Shown one piece after another: positions 1-9,568 of a stretch of DNA of 64,000 nt. The first letter of the stretch is position 1; each line of letters starts with the position of its first letter. The stretch comes from an uncultured Pelagibacteraceae bacterium (GTDB lineage: Bacteria; Pseudomonadota; Alphaproteobacteria; Pelagibacterales; Pelagibacteraceae), in NCBI GenBank assembly GCA_902591025.1, contig CACIZB010000002.1, forward strand, positions 62,001 through 126,000, read 5' to 3'. A program made the translations under genes and the position numbers. Under the pieces are notes generated by a model. That model made no database searches, was not told the origin of the DNA, and was given only the letters and a program-made list of their open reading frames with translations.

Positions 1-1777
1 AATCAATAGACAGTGAATTATTTCCAAAAAAATTAATAAATTTATTAAATTGCGAGTTGGAAAGTATCGGACTATTTAAAACGTATATATTTTCCTTTGT
101 TAAAGTATCAAAGTCAAGAATGTTGCCTAAATTTCCAAATCTTGTTTTTAGACTCATGACTTTATTTTCACGTAGAGAGTCTATCGGTGGATTTGTTACT
201 TGACTAAAGTTTTGTCTAAAGAAATGATAAAGTGGTCTATATTTATCAGATAAAACTGCTAGAGGTGTATCATCTCCCATAGAACCGGTTGCTTCTTTTG
301 CATCTTCTGCCATTGGGTGTAAGATTAATTCTAAATCTTCTAAACTTACCCCAAACGCATGTTGTCTTCTTCTTAACTCATCTCCACTAAATTGATTTTT
401 TTCATTAGCGATCGTTAACTTTTCATCAAGGTCAATTATTTGCGAGTTAAAATGTTTAAATTCTTTAGCTAAGTAATCTTTAATTTGATCATTTGAAAAA
501 ATTTTTCCTTTTTCAATTTTTATACCTATAATTTCACCTGGGCCTAATCTACCTTTAGAAAGAATTTTTTTTTCATTAAGTTGGATCATGCCTGTTTCAG
601 ATCCAGCAAAAAGTAGTTTGTCTTTAGTGATTGCATATCTTAATGGTCTTAAACCGTTTCTATCATTAGCAGCAATTACCCATTCATTATCTGTAGCAGC
701 TATTGCTGCAGGTCCATCCCACGGTTCCATTGTGCTATTTAAAAAGTTAAATAATTGTTGATGACTTTTTGGTAAAGTTTTATTCTTTTTTGACCAAGCA
801 TCGGGCACTAACATTAATTTAGCTAAAGGTGCAGGCTGTCCTGATTTATTTAATAGCTCAAAGACATTATCTAATGCAGCAGAGTCAGATACTCCTTTTC
901 GAATTACAGGCTTTAAATTATTTATATCCTCAAAAAGTGGGCTCTTCATCTCTTGTTCATGAACCTTCATCCAGTTTTTATTTCCCCTGTACGTATTAAT
1001 TTCTCCATTATGAGCAACAGCTCTAAAAGGCTGAGCTAAACTCCAACTTGGAGCGGTATTGGTTGAAAATCTTTGGTGAAAGATTGCAAATCTGGAGACA
1101 AATCTTTTGTCTTTCAAATCTAAATAGAAATCAGAGATAGCCTCAGCTAAAAACATTCCTTTATAGATTATAGATTTTGAACTGAAAGAGCATATGTAAA
1201 AATTGTTTAAAGATTGCTCAAAAGCTTTATTCTCAATTTTTTTTCGAGTTTCGTAAATTTTTCTCTCTAGTTCTTTGTCAACTAAGTTTATGTCGTTGGA
1301 TTTAAATAAAACTTGAATTATTTCAGGCATTGTTTGTAAAGCCTTTTCACCCAGGACTTTTGGGTCAACTGGAACTTGTCTCCATCCGTAGATACTAAAA
1401 TGATTTTTGGTCAACTCACTTTCTACAATAGTTTTGCAACTTTCTTGTGAGGAATAGTCATTCCTTGGTAAAAAAATCATACCAACACATATATCTGCAT
1501 TATCATAGTCATGACCTGTAACTTCAATTTTTTCTATAAAAAAATCTTTTGGTATCTCCAAATGTATTCCGGCTCCATCACCTGTTTTACCATCAGCGTC
1601 CACAGCTCCTCTATGCCAAACCGCTTTTAGCGCTTCAATTCCATAATCAACAACAGTTCTTGATTTTTTTCCCTCCGTAGAGGCAATAAGTCCTACTCCA
1701 CAGGCATCATGCTCCATTTCTTTGGAATAGATATTATTCTTACTTAATAGTTCTAAGTTTTTTTTATATATTTCCAT
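1..1777 (-). CDS. gltB: Glutamate synthase large subunit (N-terminal part, cut by window edge)
   Basis: The reading frame is open from its ATG to the first base of the window, so only about the first 590 residues are present; this is why the ORF track misses it. The protein transfers the amide nitrogen of glutamine to 2-oxoglutarate with GltD. A short propeptide of about 25 residues precedes Cys26 in the motif MEHDACGVGL, the expected N-terminal nucleophile of the class II glutaminase domain. The downstream motifs VWHRGAVDADGKTGDGAG and the glutaminase fold sequence are typical of GltB. The ATG overlaps the gltD stop codon by one base (TAATG), so the two are translationally coupled and gltD lies upstream. 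Identity is firm; the FMN and synthase domains lie outside the window. Confidence 0.96.
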   Translation of the reverse strand, partial: MEIYKKNLELLSKNNIYSKEMEHDACGVGLIASTEGKKSRTVVDYGIEALKAVWHRGAVDADGKTGDGAGIHLEIPKDFFIEKIEVTGHDYDNADICVGMIFLPRNDYSSQESCKTIVESELTKNHFSIYGWRQVPVDPKVLGEKALQTMPEIIQVLFKSNDINLVDKELERKIYETRKKIENKAFEQSLNNFYICSFSSKSIIYKGMFLAEAISDFYLDLKDKRFVSRFAIFHQRFSTNTAPSWSLAQPFRAVAHNGEINTYRGNKNWMKVHEQEMKSPLFEDINNLKPVIRKGVSDSAALDNVFELLNKSGQPAPLAKLMLVPDAWSKKNKTLPKSHQQLFNFLNSTMEPWDGPAAIAATDNEWVIAANDRNGLRPLRYAITKDKLLFAGSETGMIQLNEKKILSKGRLGPGEIIGIKIEKGKIFSNDQIKDYLAKEFKHFNSQIIDLDEKLTIANEKNQFSGDELRRRQHAFGVSLEDLELILHPMAEDAKEATGSMGDDTPLAVLSDKYRPLYHFFRQNFSQVTNPPIDSLRENKVMSLKTRFGNLGNILDFDTLTKENIYVLNSPILSNSQFNKFINFFGNNSLSID

Positions 1778-3216
1778 TATGCTACTCTTGTTTTTTTCAA
1801 TTCGATATCTTTAAGATAGTTTTTCATTGCTTGTGCCGCATCCCGTCCATCTTTGATAGCCCATACTACTAATGAGGCTCCTCTAACAATATCTCCAGCT
1901 GCAAAAACACCATCTAGATTTGTTTGCATTGTATCAAAATCTGTCTTGATAGTTCCCCATTTAGTAACTTGTAATTCTTTTGCATCAAATAAATGGGGTA
2001 AATTCTCTGGATCAAAACCTAACGCTTTAATTACCATATCGGCTTTTATCTCAAAATCAGATCCCTCTTTTATTACTGGTTTTCTTCTTCCAGACTCATC
2101 AGGTTCACCAAGTTTTATTTGGTCAATTAATAAACTTTCAATTTTATTTTTCCCCTTAAATTCTTTAGGACTCGATAACCATACGAACTCAACACCTTCC
2201 TCTTCAGCATTTGCTACTTCTCTGGCAGATCCAGGCATATTTTCTTTATCTCTTCTGTAGAGACATTTAACTGATTTAGCTTTTTGTCTAATTGATGTTC
2301 TTACGCAATCCATTGCTGTGTCTCCTCCTCCTATTACCACAACATCTTTGCCTTCAGCATTTAAAACACCTTTGTCAAATAATTCTACTTTATCTCCTAA
2401 ACCTTTTTTATTGGAAGCTGTTAAAAAATCCATTGCTGGAAAAATATTTTCTAAATCATTGCCAGGTAGATCAATTTCCCTAGGTTTATAAACACCAGTT
2501 GCAATTAAAATTACATCATGTTTTTTTCTTAATTGTTCTAAAGTAGCATCTTTCCCAACTTCAAAATTTTGGACAAATTTTATACCTCCATCTTTTAGAA
2601 GCTTAGTCCTTCTCTCAACTACATGTTTTTCCAGTTTAAAGTTTGGAATTCCATAAATTAACAAACCACCTGCGCGATCGTATCTATCATAAACTGTAAT
2701 TTGATAACCATCTTTTCTTAATTGTTCAGCTGCAGCTAATCCAGCTGGTCCAGCACCAATTACACCTACACTTTGATTTTTTTCAAACTTCACTTCAATT
2801 GGTTTGATCCATCCTTGTTCCCAGGCATTATCAGTAATATATTTTTCCATAGAGCCAATTGTTACTGTTCCATGGCCAGATTGTTCTATTACGCAGTTGC
2901 CCTCACATAACCTATCTTGGGGACAAATTCTTCCACATACCTCGGGCATATTATTTGTACTTTGGGATAGTTCATAGGCTTCCTTTAGTCTTCCTTCAGC
3001 TGTTAATTTTAACCAATCAGGAATATTATTGCTTAATGGACAATGAACTTGACAAAAAGGGACTCCACACTGTGAGCATCTGCTAGATTGCTCTTGGGCT
3101 TTTTGATTAATAAATTCGTCATATATCTCCTTAAAATCGTCTTTCCTAGTATCAATATCCCTTTTAGGTGGAGTTTGTTGACCTATTTCCACAAACTTAA
3201 GCATTTTATCAGTCAT
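1777..3216 (-). CDS. gltD: Glutamate synthase small subunit (NADPH, FAD, Fe-S)
   Basis: The 479-residue protein supplies electrons from NADPH to GltB. The N-terminal third carries the cysteine clusters CSQCGVPFCQVHCP and CGRICPQDRLCEGNC that bind 4Fe-4S centres. A GAGPAGLAAAEQLR motif near residue 155 binds FAD, and IGGGDTAMDC near residue 297 binds NADPH. The length matches the family. It is the first gene of the gltD-gltB pair, reading away from uppP, so its promoter should lie in the 166-bp divergent gap that contains a large inverted repeat. This is the main ammonia assimilation enzyme together with glutamine synthetase, which is not in the window. Confidence 0.96.
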   Translation of the reverse strand: MTDKMLKFVEIGQQTPPKRDIDTRKDDFKEIYDEFINQKAQEQSSRCSQCGVPFCQVHCPLSNNIPDWLKLTAEGRLKEAYELSQSTNNMPEVCGRICPQDRLCEGNCVIEQSGHGTVTIGSMEKYITDNAWEQGWIKPIEVKFEKNQSVGVIGAGPAGLAAAEQLRKDGYQITVYDRYDRAGGLLIYGIPNFKLEKHVVERRTKLLKDGGIKFVQNFEVGKDATLEQLRKKHDVILIATGVYKPREIDLPGNDLENIFPAMDFLTASNKKGLGDKVELFDKGVLNAEGKDVVVIGGGDTAMDCVRTSIRQKAKSVKCLYRRDKENMPGSAREVANAEEEGVEFVWLSSPKEFKGKNKIESLLIDQIKLGEPDESGRRKPVIKEGSDFEIKADMVIKALGFDPENLPHLFDAKELQVTKWGTIKTDFDTMQTNLDGVFAAGDIVRGASLVVWAIKDGRDAAQAMKNYLKDIELKKTRVA

Positions 3217-3270
3217 AATTTTTAAAAATTTATAGCAGAATATACTTTGTTTTTATTAGTAAAAGAACTT

Positions 3271-3305
3271 TTTAGGTCAATATATATGACTTATATTTGA
3301 CTAAA
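3271..3305. repeat. Imperfect inverted repeat in the gltD/uppP divergent gap
   Basis: TTTAGGTCAATATA and TATATTTGACTAAA form 14-bp arms that are near-perfect reverse complements apart from a one-base shift, around a short centre. It lies 55-90 bp upstream of gltD. It could be an operator or promoter element for gltDB. The motif TTGACC on the minus strand could also serve as a -35 box. No protein is known to bind it from the sequence alone. Confidence 0.4.
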
Positions 3306-3399
3306 ATTAGCTTTAATTAAAGATATTTTAGTTTTTGCATATCTATTATGTAAAAATCGAATTGTTTAAAATGAAGTTTTTTTGAGCTACGACATTATT

Positions 3400-4164
3400 A
3401 TGTTCCAAGAATTTATAGAAATTTTTATTCTCTCTGCTATTCAAGGAATATCAGAATTCCTTCCAATTAGCTCATCAGCACACTTAATTTTGGTCTCAAA
3501 ATTTTATGAATTAAAAACAGCTTCACTAATAATTGATATAAGTCTTCATTTAGGATCGTTGTTAGCAATAATCTTTTATTTCAGGAAAGACTTGATAAGT
3601 ATAAAAAATGATAAAAAAATTTTAAATTTAATTTTATTTGGATCAATACCACTTATTTTTTTTGGATATATTATCTATGCTTCAGAAATAATTTACCATT
3701 TAAGAAATATTAAAGTAATCACCTTTACAACTTTTCTTTTTGGTTTAATTCTCTTTTATTCTGATCAAAAAAAAGTTAATAAAAATATTTCAGTCAATTT
3801 AAACTTAAGATCAATACTTTTTATAGGTTTTTTTCAAATTTTAGCGTTAATACCCGGTGTAAGCAGAGCTGGTATTACATTGACTGCAGCGAGATTTTTA
3901 GGTTTTAGTAGAGTTGAGTCTAGCAAAATTGCTTTTTTTTTATCAATACCAGCTTTAGCCGGTGCAAGTTTTCTAAATCTTAAAGATATGTTCCAAAAAT
4001 CATTTGAAATTAACTTTTTAGTAATTTCAGCAGTTTTTTTGTCTTTTGTATTTTCATATATGACTATAAAGTATTTTTTAATATTTATTAATAAATTTTC
4101 ATTAAATGTTTTTGTAATATATAGACTACTAATATCACTTATTTTGTTTTTTATAATTTACTAG
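3400..4164 (+). CDS. uppP: Undecaprenyl-diphosphate phosphatase
   Basis: This integral membrane enzyme recycles undecaprenyl pyrophosphate to the monophosphate lipid carrier used for peptidoglycan. The BacA/UppP signature is clear: Glu19 with FLPISSSAH near the N-terminus and PGVSRAGIT in the second half. About eight hydrophobic segments are visible. The ORF track starts at a TTG at 3382; I prefer the ATG at 3400 because it places the first motif at the usual distance from the N-terminus, though neither has a strong ribosome binding site. The 3' end overlaps the convergent permease gene by 14 bp. Confidence 0.93.
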   Translation: MFQEFIEIFILSAIQGISEFLPISSSAHLILVSKFYELKTASLIIDISLHLGSLLAIIFYFRKDLISIKNDKKILNLILFGSIPLIFFGYIIYASEIIYHLRNIKVITFTTFLFGLILFYSDQKKVNKNISVNLNLRSILFIGFFQILALIPGVSRAGITLTAARFLGFSRVESSKIAFFLSIPALAGASFLNLKDMFQKSFEINFLVISAVFLSFVFSYMTIKYFLIFINKFSLNVFVIYRLLISLILFFIIY

Positions 4165-5050
4165 GTTGGTTTTTTAAAACGGGGAGTAGTTGCGATAATA
4201 AAACTCCTATCAAAATTAAAAGACATCCAACTAGATTATTGACATCTAAGATTTGGTTAAGTAAAAACCAAGCTGAAACTGTTGCAAAAACACCCTCTAA
4301 TGAAAAAATTATTGCTGCGGGTGCGGGTGTAATATTTTTTTGAGCATATATTTGTAATACAAAAGCTAAGCCACCGGATAAAACACCAGCGTACAAAATA
4401 GAGTCTATTTCTTTGTATATATTCTCAAAAACAAATTCTTCATAAATTATCCCAACTATGAATGAAAAAAAAGCTACTAAAAAAGTTTGGATTGCTCCAA
4501 TTGTAAGCGGAATATTAAATTTAGCGATCATAATTCCTACAAAAATTATGTGTGTGCTCCAAAAAAGGGCTCCAAGTAACACCAAACTATCACCTAATCT
4601 TACTGTTGCATCATGAAAATTTGTTAACAAATATCCACCAATTAAACATAAAACTACTGATGGCCATACACTCCAATGGATAGAGTCCTTTCTAAATAAA
4701 AAAATTATAATTGGAACCATAGGAACATAAAAGATTGTAAAAAAAGCTGCATTTGCTACATCAGTGTAAAGTAATGATACTTGTTGCAAAGCTGAAGCCA
4801 AAAAAAGAGAAAATCCAATAAAAAAAGATAATCTAAAAAAATATTTGATATTTAATTTCAATTCTTCTTTTAATTTCTTAAGCTCAAATAAAAATACTAA
4901 AGGAAGTATTGCCAAAAAACCTACGAAAAATCTTACTGCATTAAAGGTAAATGGACCAATATCATCCATACCTGTATCTTGAGCAACAAATGTAGTTCCC
5001 CAAATAAATGTGCACAATAGTGCACTAAACAAAGAAATAGTTTTAGACAT
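4151..5050 (-). CDS. DMT superfamily (EamA) permease
   Basis: The 299-residue protein has about ten transmembrane segments and two EamA repeats. The start MSKTISLFSALLCTFIWGTTF and the WGTTFVAQ and GALFWSTHIIFVG segments are typical of drug/metabolite transporters. Substrate cannot be read from sequence; members export or import amino acids, nucleotides or metabolites. It follows aceF by seven bases on the same strand, so it may be read through from the pyruvate dehydrogenase unit, but no functional link follows from that. Confidence 0.85.
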   Translation of the reverse strand: MSKTISLFSALLCTFIWGTTFVAQDTGMDDIGPFTFNAVRFFVGFLAILPLVFLFELKKLKEELKLNIKYFFRLSFFIGFSLFLASALQQVSLLYTDVANAAFFTIFYVPMVPIIIFLFRKDSIHWSVWPSVVLCLIGGYLLTNFHDATVRLGDSLVLLGALFWSTHIIFVGIMIAKFNIPLTIGAIQTFLVAFFSFIVGIIYEEFVFENIYKEIDSILYAGVLSGGLAFVLQIYAQKNITPAPAAIIFSLEGVFATVSAWFLLNQILDVNNLVGCLLILIGVLLSQLLPVLKNQPSKL

Positions 5051-5057
5051 TAATTAT

Positions 5058-6317
5058 TTAAACAGCCAATTTGTAAGCAAAGTTTTTACCCAAATTTTCT
5101 CTTAATTCGTTATTAAATCTTGCAGCCTCAGCGCCATCAATTATTCGGTGATCATAAGATAAAGATAATGGAAGCATTGTTCTTACTACAAATTTACCAT
5201 TTATATAAACTTGCTTTTTTTGTGATTTTCCAATTCCCAAAATTGCTACCTCAGGAAAATTAATGATTGGAGTAAAAAAAGATCCTCCAATACCCCCTAA
5301 GCTTGTAATTGTCATCGATCCGCCAAAAAGATCTTTTTTATCTATCCTCAAATTTCTACATTCATCACTAATTTTTTTTAACTCTGTGGCGATTGAATTG
5401 ATATCTTTTTTATCAGTATTCCTTAGCTTGGGCACCATTAGTCCATGGGGAGTGTCTACAGCTATGCCAATATGAAAATACTTTTTTAAAGTCATTTTAC
5501 CTAGATCAATTTGGTCAATCGAGGAATTAAAACTTGGAAATTTTTTTAATGTTTTTGTCAAAGCTTTTACAATAAATGCCAAAGGAGTGATCTTTTTCTT
5601 TTGACCAGTATAAATATCTGTTAATGAATTTCTAAATTCTTCCATTTCTGTTATATCTGCTTCATCGTGGTTAGTTACGTGAGGAATATTTGTCCAAGAG
5701 TTCATCAAGTATTTTGATGATAATTTTTTAACTCTGGGTATATCTTTAATTTCTACTTCTCCAAATTCTGAATGAAGATATTCTTGTTTTATTTTTTTAT
5801 TATCTTTATTTTCGTAATTTACTAAATTATTTGATTTCGAAGCTACAAATAATTTTACATCATTCTCAATAACTCTTCCTCCTCTCTCACTACCACTAAC
5901 TTGATTTATATCTACTCCTAGCTCTCTAGCAAATTTTCGAACCTTAGGACTTGCAGATGAAATACCTATAAATTTATTTTGGTTTGATAATATTTGCTTA
6001 GCCTCGGGTTTCACGACCTGAATTTTTTCAGATTCTTTTTTAATTATTGGTTTTTCATAACCCTTTTCTTTTTTTTGATTTGAGATTTCTAAAATTAATA
6101 TTAAATCACCTTCTGAAACTTTATCTCCAACTTTTAATTTTAAAGATTTGATTTTGCCTTCAAAGTTTGATGGAATTTCAACACTAGATTTATCACTTTC
6201 TATTGTTATTAGAGGATCACTTTTTTTTAATGTTTGACCCTCAGATACCAAAACTTCTATAACTTCAACATCTTTAAAATCTCCAATATTAGGAACTTTA
6301 ATCTCTATAGTTGACAT
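5058..6317 (-). CDS. aceF: Pyruvate dehydrogenase E2, dihydrolipoyl acetyltransferase
   Basis: E2 moves the acetyl group from lipoate to CoA. The 419-residue chain has one lipoyl domain (about residues 1-75, lipoylated lysine in ESDKSSVEIP), a linker, a peripheral subunit-binding domain near residues 118-155 (SPKVRKFARELGVD) and a catalytic domain with the active-site motif YDHRIIDGAEAARF near the C-terminus. E. coli E2 has three lipoyl domains; here there is only one, but the upstream E1 carries another of nearly the same sequence. The start overlaps the aceE stop by one base. No lpd (E3) gene is nearby. Confidence 0.95.
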   Translation of the reverse strand: MSTIEIKVPNIGDFKDVEVIEVLVSEGQTLKKSDPLITIESDKSSVEIPSNFEGKIKSLKLKVGDKVSEGDLILILEISNQKKEKGYEKPIIKKESEKIQVVKPEAKQILSNQNKFIGISSASPKVRKFARELGVDINQVSGSERGGRVIENDVKLFVASKSNNLVNYENKDNKKIKQEYLHSEFGEVEIKDIPRVKKLSSKYLMNSWTNIPHVTNHDEADITEMEEFRNSLTDIYTGQKKKITPLAFIVKALTKTLKKFPSFNSSIDQIDLGKMTLKKYFHIGIAVDTPHGLMVPKLRNTDKKDINSIATELKKISDECRNLRIDKKDLFGGSMTITSLGGIGGSFFTPIINFPEVAILGIGKSQKKQVYINGKFVVRTMLPLSLSYDHRIIDGAEAARFNNELRENLGKNFAYKLAV

Positions 6318-9300
6318 TATAGTTTAGTTGGCATCGGTTTAGTTATGTCTATTTTATATTTCTTAATAGCTTCTTTTGCATATTTAGAGGCAATTAATTG
6401 TTCTTTGGCTAGCACACTTAAGCCAAAAGTAACAACATGCTCTTTATCTACTTCAAAAAATTTCCTTAAATTTTTTCTTGTATCACTTCTTCCAAATCCA
6501 TCTGTCCCTAATGAATAAAAACTTTTGTTAACATATGGTCTTATTTGATCAGAGTTCATTCTCATATAATCAGAAGCAGCCAAAATAGGCCCTTCCACTT
6601 TGCCTAAACATTTCTCAACATAAGATTTTTTAGGTTCTTTGTCTGGATTCAAAAGATTATATCTTTCAACTTCTAATCCATTTCTTCTTAGCTCATTGAA
6701 ACTTGTTACACTCCAAACCTCACTATCTATTTGATATTCCTCTTGAAGTATTTCAGCCCCTGCTATCATTTCTCTTAGAATTGTCCCAGATCCCAAAAAT
6801 TGAATTTTTGTTTTTTTATACTTATTAAATTCTTTTACTTTATACATACCTTTTAAAATTCCCTCTTCACAAGACTTGTCTTTCGGCATAGAGGGGTGAT
6901 GGTAATTTTCATTCATGGTAGTAATGTAATAAAAAACATTCTCTTTTTTTTCATGCATTCTTTTCAATCCTTCTCTAAAAATGACTGCAAGTTCATAATG
7001 AAATGTAGGATCATAGGATACACAATTTGGTATTGTGGATGCCATAAGATGACTGTGCCCATCTTGATGTTGTAGTCCTTCACCAGCTAAGGTTGTTCTT
7101 CCAGCTGTTGCTCCAATTAAAAATCCTCTAGACTGACTATCTGCACCCGCCCAAGCAAAATCCCCAATTCTTTGAAAACCAAACATTGAATAAAAGAGAT
7201 AAATAGGTATCATTTCAATATCATGATTCGTGTATGAAGTGCCTGCAGCGATCCAAGAAGACATCGCACCAGCCTCGTTAATTCCTTCCTCCAAAACTTG
7301 TCCACTTTTCTCCTCTCTGTATGAACTCAATTGAGCAGAATCTTCAGGCTCATATTTCTGTCCTTCATGAGCATAAATACCAATTTTTTGAAAGAAACCT
7401 TCCATTCCAAAAGTTCTAGCTTCATCAGGAATAATCGGTACCAATCTAGGAGCAACATTTTTATCTCTTAAAAGATTTGTAAGCATTCGAACTAAAGCCA
7501 TCGTTGTAGACATCTCTTTTTTTCCTGTAGACTCTTTCATGTTGTCAAAAATATCTTTTGGTGGGGCTTTAATTGGTTTTGCATAAGTAGTTCGCTCTGG
7601 AATGAATCCACCTAATTGAAGTCTTTTTTCTTTAAGGTACTTTATCTCTGGGGAATTTTGACCTGGTTTATAATACTCAATATTTTTAACCTGCTGATCT
7701 GTAAGAGGCACATCAAATCTATCTCTGTAGTACATCAAATCATCGATATCCAGCTTTTTAGTTTGGTGAGTTGTGTTAACACTTTCTCCACTTTTGCCCA
7801 TGCCATAACCCTTTATAGTTTTTGCAATTACGACAGTTGGGCTTCCAATATTTTTTGATGCTTTATCATATGCAGCAAAAACTTTGTGAGGGTCATGTCC
7901 ACCTCTATTCAATCTCCAGATATCTTTATCTGAAAGACTAGAGACCAATTCAGAGGTTTCTTTGTATTTACCAAAAAATTTTTCTCTCACGTAAGCACCA
8001 TCTCTTGCTTTCATGGCTTGATATTCACCATCAACAGTCTCGTTCATAGTTTTTATTAGATGGCCTGTTTTGTCATTAGCTATTAGTGGGTCCCAATATG
8101 ATCCCCATATCACTTTAATCACATTCCATCCTGCACCTCTAAAAATCCCCTCCAATTCCTGTATAATCTTTCCATTACCTCGGACCGGTCCATCTAATCT
8201 TTGTAAATTACAATTCACCACAAATATTAAATTATCTAAATTCTCTCTTGCCGCTAAACCGATAGCACCTAAAGACTCAGGCTCATCCATCTCTCCATCT
8301 CCTAAAAAAGCCCAAACTTTTCTTCCTTCATCTTTAATAAGTCCTCTATTTATTAAATATTTCATATATCTAGCTTGATAGATTGCCAACATTGGGCCTA
8401 GACCCATAGACACAGTTGGAAATTGCCAAAAATTCGGCATTAACCAAGGATGTGGATATGAAGATAATCCACCAGGATTTACTTCTTGTCTAAAACTGTC
8501 TAATTGTTTTTCATTTAATCGACCTTCAAGAAAAGCTCGTGCATACATACCTGGTGCACTATGACCTTGAAAATAAACTAAATCACCTCCAAATTTATTA
8601 TTTTTAGCTCTCCAAAAATGATTCATTCCCACATCGTAAAGAGTTGCAGCAGAGGCGAATGTTCCTATATGACCACCAAGTTCAGGAAATTTTTTATTTG
8701 CTCTTACTACCATCGCAGCCGCATTCCATCTTATTAATGATCTTATCCTTCTTTCTATATTTTGATCACCATTAGATTTTTTTTCCTCATTCGCTGGAAT
8801 AGTATTTATATATGGTGTGTTTTGAGTATACGGAATATTAGCACCTTCCATGTAAGCTTTATTAATTAATTCTTTTATCAAATAATGAGCTCTTTGATTG
8901 CCATCTTTTTCAATAACAGCAGACAGCGACTCTAACCACTCATTTGTCTCTAATGGATCAATATCTTCCTTATTTACAACTTGAATAATTTTTTGTTTTT
9001 CTTTTTGTATATTTTGAATAATTTTTTTTGGTTCTGGATTTTTTTTTAAAGAATTTTCAGCCTCTTGAATTAAATTTTCAGTATTTTTAGGTACTTCATT
9101 AGTTGATTGAGATGTATCGTTAAAGTTAGTAATATTCAAAAGCAAGTCACCTTTAGAAACTTTATCTCCAACTTTTACTTTAATAGATTGGATTTTGCCC
9201 GATAAAGTAGATGGTATTTCCACGCTAGATTTATCACTCTCTATGGTAACCACTGGGTCATTCTTGCTAATTTCTTGTCCTTCTTTAACAAGCAGTTCTA

Positions 9301-9355
9301 TGACCTCTACATTTTCAAATTCACCAATATCAGGAACTAATAATTTTTCTGTCAT
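6317..9355 (-). CDS. aceE: Pyruvate dehydrogenase E1 (homodimeric type) with N-terminal lipoyl domain
   Basis: At 1012 residues this is longer than the usual ~890-residue AceE. Residues 1 to about 78 form a complete lipoyl domain with the lysine motif ESDKSSVEIP, followed by a Lys/Asn/Glu-rich linker to about residue 130. The rest is a standard homodimeric E1: the segment GDGEMDEPES followed by NCNLQRLDGPVRGN is the thiamine diphosphate/Mg site, and SYPHPWLMPNFWQFPTVSMG is characteristic. It decarboxylates pyruvate and passes the acetyl group to lipoate. It heads an aceE-aceF unit with a TAATG junction. The gap upstream holds no other convincing gene. Confidence 0.96.
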   Translation of the reverse strand: MTEKLLVPDIGEFENVEVIELLVKEGQEISKNDPVVTIESDKSSVEIPSTLSGKIQSIKVKVGDKVSKGDLLLNITNFNDTSQSTNEVPKNTENLIQEAENSLKKNPEPKKIIQNIQKEKQKIIQVVNKEDIDPLETNEWLESLSAVIEKDGNQRAHYLIKELINKAYMEGANIPYTQNTPYINTIPANEEKKSNGDQNIERRIRSLIRWNAAAMVVRANKKFPELGGHIGTFASAATLYDVGMNHFWRAKNNKFGGDLVYFQGHSAPGMYARAFLEGRLNEKQLDSFRQEVNPGGLSSYPHPWLMPNFWQFPTVSMGLGPMLAIYQARYMKYLINRGLIKDEGRKVWAFLGDGEMDEPESLGAIGLAARENLDNLIFVVNCNLQRLDGPVRGNGKIIQELEGIFRGAGWNVIKVIWGSYWDPLIANDKTGHLIKTMNETVDGEYQAMKARDGAYVREKFFGKYKETSELVSSLSDKDIWRLNRGGHDPHKVFAAYDKASKNIGSPTVVIAKTIKGYGMGKSGESVNTTHQTKKLDIDDLMYYRDRFDVPLTDQQVKNIEYYKPGQNSPEIKYLKEKRLQLGGFIPERTTYAKPIKAPPKDIFDNMKESTGKKEMSTTMALVRMLTNLLRDKNVAPRLVPIIPDEARTFGMEGFFQKIGIYAHEGQKYEPEDSAQLSSYREEKSGQVLEEGINEAGAMSSWIAAGTSYTNHDIEMIPIYLFYSMFGFQRIGDFAWAGADSQSRGFLIGATAGRTTLAGEGLQHQDGHSHLMASTIPNCVSYDPTFHYELAVIFREGLKRMHEKKENVFYYITTMNENYHHPSMPKDKSCEEGILKGMYKVKEFNKYKKTKIQFLGSGTILREMIAGAEILQEEYQIDSEVWSVTSFNELRRNGLEVERYNLLNPDKEPKKSYVEKCLGKVEGPILAASDYMRMNSDQIRPYVNKSFYSLGTDGFGRSDTRKNLRKFFEVDKEHVVTFGLSVLAKEQLIASKYAKEAIKKYKIDITKPMPTKL

Positions 9356-9451
9356 ATTTTTATGTTTTATACACTATTAAAATAGAGTTAATTGCAAATT
9401 TTACCACATTCTGCTCAATTTTTTGACACTCTTTGTAAGTATGCTTCAAAT

Positions 9452-9568
9452 ATGATTAAAAAATTATTAAAAATACTTATTCAACCAAAAATTAGTGCTT
9501 ATAAAGACACCAAAATTTGGATACAAAAAATTTTATTGGAACAAAAATACGGTAAGATTAATTCCTAA
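9452..9568 (+). CDS. Possible 38-residue ORF, doubtful
   Basis: A short frame starting MIKKLLKILIQPK runs antisense to and overlaps the thiolase stop by four bases. It lies in the 209-bp gap between aceE and the thiolase gene. A TTGACA hexamer stands 23 bp upstream, but there is no good -10 and no ribosome binding site. The peptide is basic, with no recognisable family. It may be noise in AT-rich DNA. Confidence 0.2.
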   Translation: MIKKLLKILIQPKISAYKDTKIWIQKILLEQKYGKINS

